From NCBI GenBank assembly GCA_023336205.1, contig JALQCR010000008.1, positions 124,001 through 188,000 of the forward strand: a stretch of DNA of 64,000 nt. Direction: 5' to 3'. The notes under the pieces are model-generated. The model did not search any database. It saw only the letters and a program-made list of their open reading frames with translations, and had not been told where the DNA came from. This document shows positions 30,041 through 37,187 of the stretch, piece by piece. Source of the stretch: Pseudanabaena sp. Salubria-1 (lineage in GTDB: Bacteria > Cyanobacteriota > Cyanobacteriia > Pseudanabaenales > Pseudanabaenaceae). Made by a program: the position numbers and the translations under genes. The stretch's first letter is position 1. Each line of letters starts with the position of its first letter.

Positions 30041-30439
30041 ATGAAATATATTCTTGACACCCATGCTTTAATCTGGTTTTTGGAAGGTAATTCTCGTTTA
30101 GGGGTGACTGCTAAAGAAATTCTTTCGGATTCAAGTAGTGAATTGATTTTACCTGCGATCGCTTTGGCGGAATCGGTATGGATTGTTAGTCGGGGCAAGA
30201 CTGCGATTCCTTCTGTTGATGCTTTGCTAAATGTAGTGAGGCAAGATAAACGAGTCTCTATCTATCCACTTGATACTGATGTGATTGTGAAAAGTGTGGA
30301 ACTCATCTCTATTAATGAGATGCATGATCGCCAGATTGTATCTACGGCTTTAGTGATAGAGCAGCAAGGAAATCAGGTAGCTATTTTGAGTTGCGATCAA
30401 AATATTTGTGCTGTGAATTTGGTTAGGATTGTTTGGTAG
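30041..30439 (+). CDS. PIN-domain toxin (VapC type)
   Basis: A 132-residue PIN protein: KYILDTHALIWFLEG is the standard start with the first Asp, ILPAIALAESVWIV gives the Glu, and EMHDRQIVSTALVIEQQGNQVAILSCDQNI the later acidic residues. I start at ATG 30041; upstream codons in the frame overlap the antitoxin. It forms a second, separate toxin-antitoxin module within 1.5 kb. Confidence 0.85.
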   Translation: MKYILDTHALIWFLEGNSRLGVTAKEILSDSSSELILPAIALAESVWIVSRGKTAIPSVDALLNVVRQDKRVSIYPLDTDVIVKSVELISINEMHDRQIVSTALVIEQQGNQVAILSCDQNICAVNLVRIVW

Positions 30440-30540
30440 TTTGCCTAGGGATATCACCTAAAATATTTATTTTCAATGTTATAGTTACAAAATAGCTGTA
30501 GCTAAAATCCAGCTTAAAAAAAATTGTTAATTCTATTAAA

Positions 30541-31663
30541 ATGTCATCAGTAAAGTGTAAAGGTACGACAAAATCTGGCGCAAAATGTAATCGTGAAGCA
30601 GGTTATTCTGGATATTGCCATACTCACGATCCTAAAGCAATAGCTGAACGTGAAACTCAAAATCAAGCGTTAAAGTTAAAATCTAAATTGGCTCTTCTGG
30701 GTTCATGGGGATAAGCACAGCTAATAGTAATCAGAATCCTCTCGGAGCAACAGTTACAGCCCTACCATGTCGCCAATAATTGTATCGATACTGTACCATT
30801 TACCCCTCAAACCCAGATGAGCCTCTAAATTTGCGATACCATCTAAAAGATTTAGTGAAAGACAAGGGTTTAAACCTGTATCTGAAGTAATTCAAGTTGA
30901 TGATATAAGTAAAGACTTAAGACATTCACTTTGGAATATCTTAAGTAACAATTTCTTACTTGAGTATTCAGGTAATACAAGAAGTATTTTTTATGGGAAG
31001 CAAATTGATGAGTTTATTAAATATTTGTGGATGGATTTTTTTAAAAAGCCAATAGATGATTTGCAATCTATTCTATTTGAAAGTGGGCAAGTAAATAAAT
31101 TGCGAGAACTCTTTGATGGATTTAAATGGTTTGAAGTTTATGATTTTCTTGAATTTACCCTTAACTATTTTGAAAGTGTGACATTAGTGGAAGAAGTGAA
31201 TAACATCTTAAACAGAGAGTTTTCAGGCTTTAGGTTTGTTGGAGGTGTATTTACAGATATAACAACTGAACAAGAAGTTAAGATGCTAGAGGAAGTATTG
31301 ACTGGCAAGCGATTTCCTGCTGTATCGAGCCATCTCCAACGCGCACTGACTCTTATGAGCGATCGAAAAAATCCAGATTATCGAAACTCTATAAAGGAAT
31401 CTATCTCTGCTATAGAAAGTATTGTAAAAGAGATTACTGGTAAGCCCAAAGCAACTTTAGGAGAAGCGCTCAAAGTTTTGGAAGTTCCCAACAAAATCCA
31501 TCCATCTTTAAAAGAATCTTTCTCAAAATTGTACGGTTATACTAGCGATGAAGGAGGCATTAGGCACGCTATGCTAAGTGAACCTAATCTTACTGCTGCT
31601 GACGCAAAATTTTTTCTGCTTTCATGTACATCTTTTATCAATTATCTAAAGTCAAAAATTTAA
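30541..31663 (+). pseudogene. AbiJ-like defence gene with N-terminal Cys-rich domain, broken by a MITE
   Basis: The first part (from ATG 30541) encodes CKGTTKSGAKCN..GYCHTHDP, a short C-C-C-H zinc-knuckle-like domain. A 134-bp element then breaks the frame. After it, from base 30824, the protein continues FAIPSKRFSERQGFKPVSEVI with LRHSLWNIL, which I recognise as the AbiJ_N4-type domain of abortive-infection proteins, then a helical C-terminal half (SDRKNPDYRNSIKESISAIES, YTSDEGGIRHAM). Without the element and one target copy, the frame joins exactly (KLKSKFAIPSK). The present gene could give only a 58-residue peptide or an N-terminally shortened protein from a start such as 31025. Confidence 0.82.
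30690..30823. mobile_element. 134-bp MITE related to the ISL3 elements
   Basis: Terminal repeats GGCTCTTCTGGGTTCATGGGG and GGCTCATCTGGGTTTGAGGGG (right end read inward) match the ends of the ISL3 copies at 12262 and 13775. The perfect 8-bp duplication TCTAAATT flanks it (30682-30689 and 30824-30831). It has no coding capacity, so it would rely on the ISL3 transposase. Confidence 0.9.
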
Positions 31664-31872
31664 TCATTCAATTGTCTTGACCTATTTTAAAATGGTTAAA
31701 TTGAATCGCTGTACCAACAGCTTAGGAATAATGTGAAGAAACTTTACAAAAAATGGCAAGAGTATAGAGAAAAGTCAATTGAAAATCAAGATTTAGGATT
31801 AATTGCTCACTAGGAAAAAACCGTAGCGAATTGTCATAACCAAATCGCAAAACTAGAAAGGAGACTCAAAAG
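31664..31872. other. Gene-poor stretch after the AbiJ-like gene
   Basis: Only a 26-codon frame with a GTG start (31734, KKLYKKWQEYREKSIENQD) is visible; it may be a remnant. No hairpin, RNA or promoter is convincing here. Confidence 0.4.
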
Positions 31873-32052
31873 ATGAATACAACTTACAAACAAACAATCG
31901 AGCGCCTCAAACGTCACATGGCAGAATACCAACCCCAACTAAAACGCGCCATTACAGCCATTAACATTCTTGAAACAACTAATCCAGACTCCGATGAGTT
32001 CTGTAACGCCTTAGCTGAACTTCACGTTTGCACCACGATCTTAGAGCCATAA
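31873..32052 (+). CDS. Small hypothetical protein (59 aa)
   Basis: ATG 31873 follows AAAGGAG at a proper distance, and the frame of 60 codons ends with TAA 32050-32052. The product (NTTYKQTIERLKRHMAEYQP.. ELHVCTTILEP) is helical and charged. Its size and setting among toxin-antitoxin genes would fit an orphan antitoxin, but no family is recognised. Confidence 0.5.
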   Translation: MNTTYKQTIERLKRHMAEYQPQLKRAITAINILETTNPDSDEFCNALAELHVCTTILEP

Positions 32053-32236
32053 TCAGAGGGAATGTTAGAAGCGATCGAGCGGTTTACAGAAGATGACTCT
32101 ATTTTGGCTGATTCATAAAACTTGTCTCAAGGAGCGATCGCTCATCATAATCAGCATCTTCAAACAAGGGCGATAAAATTGACGTGATTAGCGATCGGCA
32201 TACTCTAAAATATTGATTGTAGAGATATTGATAAAT

Positions 32237-32512
32237 ATGAAGCGTACACAAGTAAAAGTAAATCTATCTCTTCCTTTCAAAGCTCTCATAGAAATGATGA
32301 GTTCCCTAGAACTACGCGAGAAAATCAGACTGAGAGAACTATTAGATCGAGATATTGCCGTAACTCAACGCAAAACTCAAAACCTACCCTCACAAGAAAC
32401 ATCTCAGGAACTCGAACCTGTGATAGAAAGTTTTCGGCGTGGTTGGGATGACGTAATGAATGGCAGAACTAAGCCAATTTCAGAACTATGGGATGGAATT
32501 GATGCCGATTGA
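32237..32512 (+). CDS. Probable antitoxin of a RelE-type pair
   Basis: A 91-residue protein starting KRTQVKVNLSLPFKALIEMM, with a helical middle (LELREKIRLRELLDRDIA) and an acidic tail. It precedes and overlaps the toxin gene by 11 bp, the usual order. An upstream TTG at 32213 is less likely as start. Confidence 0.7.
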   Translation: MKRTQVKVNLSLPFKALIEMMSSLELREKIRLRELLDRDIAVTQRKTQNLPSQETSQELEPVIESFRRGWDDVMNGRTKPISELWDGIDAD

Positions 32513-32846
32513 TCCATTAGTTGAGCTTAAATTCTCAGAAGAGTTCAAAAATAAACTTCGCGATTTATCAAAAAAGTATCGTAATATTCGCGCAGACTTA
32601 CAGCCAGTTCTTGACGACCTCCAAGCAGGAAACTTTCAAGGCGATCAAATAGCTAACGTTGGCTATACGGTTTTCAAATTGCGGATTAAGAATCGAGACA
32701 ACAAAAAAGGTAAAAGCGCAGGTTACAGAGTCATTTATTACGTCAAAACAGCTACATCGGTTTTTCTAGTTACAATTTACTCAAAATCTGAGCAGTCAAA
32801 TATCCCAGCCTCAGAAATTCGCCGTATTCTGACTAACTATGAATAA
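32502..32846 (+). CDS. RelE/ParE-superfamily toxin
   Basis: A 114-residue protein with the RelE-like pattern: VELKFSEEFKNKLRDLSKKYRNI at the N-terminus, VGYTVFKLRIKNRDNKKGKSAGYRVIYYV in the central sheet, and a C-terminal YSKSEQSNIPASEIRRIL helix. Proteins of this type cut ribosome-bound mRNA or inhibit gyrase. I start at ATG 32502, overlapping the antitoxin stop. Confidence 0.8.
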   Translation: MPIDPLVELKFSEEFKNKLRDLSKKYRNIRADLQPVLDDLQAGNFQGDQIANVGYTVFKLRIKNRDNKKGKSAGYRVIYYVKTATSVFLVTIYSKSEQSNIPASEIRRILTNYE

Positions 32847-32875
32847 AATAAAATTACGATAAGAGGATGATCATC

Positions 32876-33071
32876 ATGGCGATCGCAACACCAAACGCAC
32901 TAACAGATAACCGTATCCGCTACGTCACTAATACCGAAGGCAAAACAATCGATGTAATTATCCCTGTTGAACTCTGGAAACAAATCATCAACTCCATCAA
33001 CATTGATAGTAACCTATCTCAAAAAGAAGATAATTTAGAATCCTTCGTCTTGCAAAATTTAGAACAATGTT
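32876..33071 (+). pseudogene. Antitoxin-like gene, 5' part, cut by an IS1595-type element
   Basis: The protein starts AIATPNALTDNRIRYVTNTEGKTIDVIIPVELWKQII, a pattern of cyanobacterial antitoxins. AGAGG at 32862-32866 favours ATG 32876 over ATG 32867. After 33071 the frame enters the element and stops at once. The missing tail resumes at 34092. No toxin gene is visible after it. Confidence 0.7.
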
Positions 33072-34091
33072 CGCTCATGTAGGTAAATAGGTGGAAGGAG
33101 GAAAAAGAAGACGACGCAGGAAGTCAAAATCAATCCAACGTAGATTGTAAGCCCACTCGAACATGGCTACATACAGATACAAATACTTCTTGTGAATACC
33201 TCGAAAGGGACGCAGAAAATTGCGTAAACCAACCCAAATGCCCTCCATAGTATTGCAATGAACCTCACAAAAACCATCTTGATCTTCATCGCGGGCATAC
33301 TCGCGCTGAGAGTGACAAACGGTTTGACGCTCACGACCAGAAGCAGGTATGCGATTATAAGCATCGGATTCATCGGTATAGACTGTCGTGGTCGGTAAGG
33401 TCGTTACCTCTACCTGCGGTTGAATCGTGATTTGTTGAGTATTGTCACAGACCTTCATGCGGATCTGACCACTGTTGCGCCCAACAGTACCGACAATGGG
33501 TGGACGGTCATTTGCCATGGTTCCCTTGCCTTTGCGTTGATTCCCGCGTTGTCTTGGTGGGTCTGCTATTGGATCTTTTTTTTTGCTCCCTTTTCTCCTG
33601 CATTCTGAAACATCTCGTCCATCTCGGCTTCAGCATCGGGCAGATTACCATTAATCAAATGGGCAAATCCTCGACGTTGGATGCGATGCCGCCAAGACAA
33701 TAATGTCCCTTAGTCGAGTCCTAGTTCCTCGGCTATGTGTTGGGTCGTTTGTCCTTGTAAGAATCCACGCAATATCAGCACGATCTGACCACAGGTGTAA
33801 TGGCTTCCTGATAAGTCTGTTCCTGTAAAAATGTGAAACACTTTCCCACATTCCCGACACTTATATTTGACGATTGGTGTACGTTGGCGATCGTGTGGCG
33901 CTTGTCCTGCTGGTATTGCGTGTCCACTTGGACAATGCAAACCCTTTGGATGCAGGATCTTTAATAACCATTCATAGCACGCTTGTTCATCTAACAATTC
34001 GGTCAGGGGAAATTTGATCATGGCATCTCTATCGATTTATGAAAATGACTTCCTCCTATTTTGCCATTTCACCTACTTCCCCATATGAGCG
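33072..34091 (-). mobile_element. IS1595-type insertion sequence (about 1020 bp), decayed
   Basis: Ends CGCTCAT..ATGAGCG with imperfect inner inverted repeats (GTAGGTAAATAGG against GTAGGTGAAATGG) are flanked by the direct repeat CAATGTT (33065-33071 and 34092-34098). The family duplicates 8 bp, so one flank base has changed or the end is off by one. It carries an ISXO2-like transposase that is interrupted. Confidence 0.8.
33075..34021 (-). pseudogene. IS1595/ISXO2-like transposase, interrupted
   Basis: The N-terminal frame holds a zinc-ribbon (LHCPSGHAIP.., KYKCRECGKVFHIFTGT) and HIAEELGLD, then an in-frame TAA at 33710-33712 where a Tyr codon is expected. The frame continues LLSWRHRIQRRGFAHLINGNLPDAEAEMDEMFQ to nine A residues on the coding strand (33576-33584), which contain A-AAA-AAG. 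The C-terminal frame, reached by a -1 shift, holds the DDE core YTDESDAYNR, QTVCHSQREYARDEDQDG, HCNTMEGIWVGLRNFLRPFRGIHK. The stop codon makes this copy inactive unless suppressed. Confidence 0.82.
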
Positions 34092-34169
34092 CAATGTTAT
34101 GGAGAAGATGAACCTGAGTACTCATTAGAGCTAATCAAGGAACATAACGGCAATTATGCAAGAAAGTAA
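34092..34169 (+). pseudogene. Antitoxin-like gene, 3' part after the IS1595-type element
   Basis: The frame continues NLEQC with YGEDEPEYSLELIKEHNGNYARK and TAA 34167-34169. Such a tail is common in cyanobacterial antitoxins, which supports the reconstruction of an 85-90 residue protein. Confidence 0.7.
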
Positions 34170-34318
34170 AATCGCAAACTTAGCCCACTATTTGACCCAA
34201 AATGAATACAGCCTATGAACAACCAATCGATATTTACCAACAAACTAAAGAGTAAAAATAATTGCGATCGCTTTGGGGTGTAGTGAACAATAGAAAGTAC
34301 AGCGCTTTGTGCTGCCAT

Positions 34319-34355
34319 AAAACCCAGTGAAATTTTTTAAATTTCACTGGGTTTT
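34319..34355. repeat. Perfect palindrome upstream of the RNA array
   Basis: 17-bp perfect arms (34319-34335 and 34339-34355) with a TTT loop. It lies 40 bp before the promoter-like sequence of the RNA array and may stop upstream transcription. No protein gene is visible from 34170 to 34396. Confidence 0.75.
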
Positions 34356-34396
34356 ACGATAGAAAAAGAATTGGCTAAATAAATTTGCGATCTCTA

Positions 34397-34425
34397 TTGC
34401 ATTCTTGTAGTACGTGTAGTATAAA
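34397..34425 (+). promoter_or_regulatory. Sigma-70-type promoter of the RNA array
   Basis: TTGCAT (34397-34402) and TATAAA (34420-34425) are spaced by 17 bp, which predicts a start near 34432. A second, weaker candidate lies before unit B: TTGAAT and TTAAAT (34681-34686), also spaced by 17 bp. Confidence 0.55.
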
Positions 34426-34431
34426 TGTAGT

Positions 34432-34645
34432 GCAGCGTAGTTCAAGCGCGTAGAACGCCTAACCTGATTGATACTACAAGTACTACTAAAGTAATTGTGT
34501 AGCAATTAGGAGAGGAGATGCAGCCTCGCGAACTGCTGTATTCCTTTATGCAATGACTTGCCTTTATGGGCTGAAGCATTCAGGGTTATTGCTACCAAAC
34601 AGATGCTGCTTGTTCGCAGGTGGCATCTGTCCACAAATCCAAACT
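34432..34645 (+). ncRNA. Putative Y-RNA-like unit A
   Basis: The motif AGGGTTATTGC (34582-34592) matches the motif in units B, C and D. It follows a small GCC/GGGC hairpin and is followed by a hairpin with CAGATGC/GCATCTG arms. Near the predicted start, TAGTTC..GTAGAACGC closely resembles the D arm of unit D. No clear T arm or acceptor stem is found, so the limits are uncertain. It could be one long leader RNA or a degenerate copy. Confidence 0.4.
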
Positions 34646-34695
34646 CTTGTTTTGAATTTGAATTTTGTCTACAGCAAAATTTAAATTCGCTAAAT

Positions 34696-34822
34696 ATTGA
34701 CGGGTAGCTCAGTGGTAGAGCATTGAAAACATCCTTTTTCGTCACTTACCTGCAAAGGTCGCAGATTTAGGGTTATCGCCTGAAACGCCAAGTGTCGGGG
34801 GTTCGAGTCCCTCTCCGTCAAT
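34696..34822 (+). ncRNA. Putative Y RNA, unit B (tRNA-like)
   Basis: A 127-nt unit with a tRNA frame. The acceptor stem (ATTGACGGG against TCCGTCAAT) is followed by TA and a canonical D arm (GCTC-AGTGGTA-GAGC, 34707-34721). The T arm GGGGG-TTCGAGT-CCCTC is at 34797-34813. The anticodon arm is replaced by 75 nt containing ACCT-GCAA-AGGT, a GNRA-capped hairpin (34748-34759), then CGCAGA and AGGGTTATCGC (34769-34779). It cannot decode as a tRNA. The next protein gene but two RNA units is Ro60, and known YrlA-type Y RNAs mimic tRNA in this way. The assignment is inference from structure and position. Confidence 0.75.
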
Positions 34823-34888
34823 TGGGAGTTTGATTTTGAGTAATGTTTTGGAGAGATAGTTATGCGATCGCAATCGAAACTTCTCTTT

Positions 34889-34937
34889 GCCCTTTAATTA
34901 CTGTGTGGCGCGAAGCGCCACACAGTAATTAAAGGGC
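34889..34937. repeat. Palindrome between RNA units B and C
   Basis: Perfect 23-bp arms (34889-34911 and 34915-34937) with a GAA loop and the core GTGGCGCGAAGCGCCAC. It may separate the RNA units by termination. Confidence 0.85.
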
Positions 34938-35010
34938 CGAATTGGCTAGGGTTATCGCTTTGGTTGCATCACCTCCATGAGGTGATTGGGTTCAATTCCC
35001 AAAATCCCTT
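34938..35010 (+). ncRNA. Putative Y-RNA-like unit C (partial)
   Basis: GCC-GAATT-GGC is followed by AGGGTTATCGC (34948-34958), a 7-bp hairpin ATCACCT/AGGTGAT (34968-34986) and a T-arm-like TGGG-TTCAATT-CCCA (34987-35001). No D arm or acceptor stem is found; GGGAGTTT near 34824 could pair with AAAATCCC across the palindrome. It may be a copy interrupted by the palindrome at 34889. Confidence 0.45.
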
Positions 35011-35097
35011 CCTAAACTAGAGGTTTTGCCTGCTGGTTGCCATCTTTCCTTAACAAAGCAAAAGATCAAAGTTCCAAATCGGTAGTCCTAAAGAATT

Positions 35098-35130
35098 AAT
35101 GAAGTGTTGCGCGTAGTGTGGCACTTCATT
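35098..35130. repeat. Hairpin between RNA units C and D
   Basis: Arms AATGAAGTG (35098-35106) and CACTTCATT (35122-35130) enclose a GC-rich inner part. It is positioned like the palindrome between units B and C. Confidence 0.65.
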
Positions 35131-35168
35131 ACTCAAAATCGCTACTTCTTTAGCTCTACCCCAATCTT

Positions 35169-35293
35169 GGGGTGGATAGTTCAACTGGTAGAACGCACTT
35201 TTGCCCGTAAGGGACGCAGACTTTAAGGTTATCGCTTTTAACGATCCCCCCCTTTATGTCGCGAGATGTGGGTTCGAGTCCCATTCCACCCCC
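35169..35293 (+). ncRNA. Putative Y RNA, unit D (tRNA-like)
   Basis: A 125-nt unit with an 8-bp acceptor stem (GGGGTGGA and TCCACCCC), a D arm (GTTC-AACTGGTA-GAAC, 35179-35194) and a T arm (GTGGG-TTCGAGT-CCCAT, 35268-35284). The anticodon arm is replaced by 73 nt with CCC-GTAA-GGG, a GNRA-capped hairpin (35204-35213), CGCAGA and AAGGTTATCGC (35225-35235), in the same order as in unit B. The outer stem and spacers differ from unit B, while pairing is kept, which supports a selected RNA structure. It lies 138 bp before the Ro60 start codon. Confidence 0.75.
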
Positions 35294-35318
35294 TTCTAAA
35301 AGCTTTTAGCTTTTAGGC

Positions 35319-35361
35319 TTTTAAATTTTGAATGCACTTACAGTGCATTCAAAATTTAAAA
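35319..35361 (+). terminator. Hairpin between unit D and Ro60
   Basis: 19-bp arms (35319-35337 and 35343-35361) with a TTACA loop; the right flank is A-rich, not T-rich, so on the plus strand it may stabilise RNA rather than terminate strongly. Confidence 0.6.
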
Positions 35362-35430
35362 AAATATCCTTCTCTTTGGTCGAGGCGAAGGAAGTTCTCT
35401 TTAACTTTCCCTTACGGGACGGAGAATGTC

Positions 35431-37035
35431 ATGTCTTATAAATTCTTATTTCAGAAACCCAAAGGCACACCTCAAACTCAAGCGATCGCAGGTCGTGAAG
35501 CTGAAATGATCCAAGGGCGATCGGGCAGCTTTGCCTTTGATGCGGGTATCTGGCGCATGTTGCGTCGTTGCTTGTTGATTGGTACGGCTCAAAGCACCTA
35601 CTACGCTGGCAAGCACGAACTGTCCGCCGATTTCATCGATACGGTGCAGAAATGTGTCGCCGCAGATGCCGATCGCGTAAAGAGCGAAATTCTCTATGCT
35701 AGCGATGGTCGGGCGGTGAATAACAGCGCTCCGATTCTGGCTCTAGTCTTGCTATCGATGGGCGACAGCCAAGCAGCGAAACGGAACTTTATGGAAATCT
35801 TTCCTCAAGTTGTCCGCACGGGTAGCCACTTCTATGAATGGATGAACTACACCAAGTCAATGCGTGGCTTCGGTAAAGTCATTCGTGAAAGCGGTAAGGC
35901 ATGGCTCTCCAATCCTGATACCAAGGCGCTCGCCTATCAATTGCTGAAGTACCAACAACGGCAAGGCTTCTCGCACCGTGATGCGTTGCGTTTGTTTCAC
36001 GTCAAGCCTGAATCTGACGAGCAACAAGCGCTCTATCAATGGGTGGTCAAGGGTTGGGATGAACTTCCTTCAAAAATTCCATCGGATGCGCTGGCGCAAA
36101 TCTGGTGGTATGAATGGCTAAAGCGCAATCCTGACAAGACCCATGAAGCGATCGCCAAGGGTAAACTTACTCATGAAATGGCGGCTCCCATCGGACAGAT
36201 GGATGTACGCGCATGGCAGTTGCTCTTTAACGAAATGCCCATCGGCGCATTGTTGCGGAACCTAGGTTCCTTGACGGAACTTGGTGTCTTGACTGCCAAA
36301 AACAAGGACAACTTGAAGCGTGTTGCCAATGTATTGAACAATCGCGATCGCCTCAAGAATGGACGCATTCACCCCATTGATGTTTTGAAAGCTCTCAAAA
36401 CCTATCAGTCGGGTGGTGCGCTCGGACGTAGCCAAAAGACTTGGCAACCTATTCCTCGCATTGTCGATATTCTGGAAACTGCTCTGGAAATGTCCTTCGA
36501 TGCGATCGCACCTACAGGTGCGACTTTCCTCCATGCGATCGATGTGTCAGGTTCAATGTCTTCCTACACTGTAAGTTCCATCGGCTTGACCTGCTGCGAA
36601 ATTGCGGCAACGATGGCTTTGGCAACGGTGAAGGCGGAAACCAACTATGCGATCCGTGGATTTGCGACCGACTTCCGCGATTTGGGAATCACGAAAAAGG
36701 ATTCCTTCACATCGGCAATGCAAAAGGCTTCGAGCCAAAACTTCGGTGGTACTGATGCGTCAGTGGCTTACGATTGGGCGATTAAGAATAAGTTCTATGC
36801 GGATGTGTTCTGCTTCTGGACTGATTCGGAATCTTGGGCAGGTCGTCGTCATCCTAGCGAAGCCTTAGCTGAATATCGCCGCAAGGTGAATGCTAATGCG
36901 AAGGCAATCTATGTGACCTTGGCTCCCTACAAGCTCTCGCTAGTCGATCCCAAAGATCCGAATTCTTGGGATATGGGAGGTTTCGATCCCGCAATGCCCC
37001 GTGCGATCCAAATGGTAGCAATGGGCGAAGTCTAA
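35431..37035 (+). CDS. rsr: Ro60 (TROVE domain) RNA-binding protein
   Basis: A 534-residue orthologue of Ro60/Rsr, a ring-shaped RNA-binding protein. In bacteria studied (Deinococcus, Salmonella) it binds Y RNAs and works with exonucleases such as PNPase in rRNA maturation, RNA quality control and stress survival. The N-terminal HEAT-like TROVE domain covers about residues 15-360 (AFDAGIWRMLRRCLLIGTAQ, MNYTKSMRGFGKVIRE, MPIGALLRNLGSLTELGV). The C-terminal von Willebrand A domain has a complete metal site: AIDVSGSMSS at about 370, GGTDAS at about 440 and FWTDSESW at about 463. ATG 35431 has GGAG ten bases upstream. Confidence 0.95.
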   Translation: MSYKFLFQKPKGTPQTQAIAGREAEMIQGRSGSFAFDAGIWRMLRRCLLIGTAQSTYYAGKHELSADFIDTVQKCVAADADRVKSEILYASDGRAVNNSAPILALVLLSMGDSQAAKRNFMEIFPQVVRTGSHFYEWMNYTKSMRGFGKVIRESGKAWLSNPDTKALAYQLLKYQQRQGFSHRDALRLFHVKPESDEQQALYQWVVKGWDELPSKIPSDALAQIWWYEWLKRNPDKTHEAIAKGKLTHEMAAPIGQMDVRAWQLLFNEMPIGALLRNLGSLTELGVLTAKNKDNLKRVANVLNNRDRLKNGRIHPIDVLKALKTYQSGGALGRSQKTWQPIPRIVDILETALEMSFDAIAPTGATFLHAIDVSGSMSSYTVSSIGLTCCEIAATMALATVKAETNYAIRGFATDFRDLGITKKDSFTSAMQKASSQNFGGTDASVAYDWAIKNKFYADVFCFWTDSESWAGRRHPSEALAEYRRKVNANAKAIYVTLAPYKLSLVDPKDPNSWDMGGFDPAMPRAIQMVAMGEV

Positions 37036-37066
37036 AAAAAGGAGTCGCAAAGCGACTCCTTTTTTA
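37034..37066 (+). terminator. Terminator after Ro60
   Basis: A-tract, GGAGTCGC, loop AAA, GCGACTCC and a T run form a classical intrinsic terminator, with a GC-AAA-GC tip. Confidence 0.92.
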
Positions 37067-37088
37067 TGGATAGCTGGAGTTTGGTAAA

Positions 37089-37180
37089 GCCCTCACCCCT
37101 AGCCCCTCTCCCGCAGGAGAGGGGAACAAGAGAAATTTTCTCCCCTTCTCCTGCGGGAGAAGGGGTTGGGGGATGAGGGC
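37089..37180. repeat. Dispersed long inverted repeat
   Basis: The left half GCCCTCACCCCTAGCCCCTC and the right half ending GGGGATGAGGGC form a long imperfect palindrome with two inner CTCCCGCAGGAG-type hairpins. A related sequence lies inside mfd. It sits between convergent Ro60 and NDH-2 genes. Confidence 0.8.
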
Positions 37181-37187
37181 ATATTTA

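Noticed and set aside
34696..35293. Two ordinary tRNA genes, perhaps with introns
   Set aside because: The D, T and acceptor parts fit tRNA, but no position yields a normal 5-bp anticodon stem with a 7-nt loop, and the inserts of 73-75 nt are too short for group I or II introns. Both inserts share a structured motif, which fits Y RNA better.
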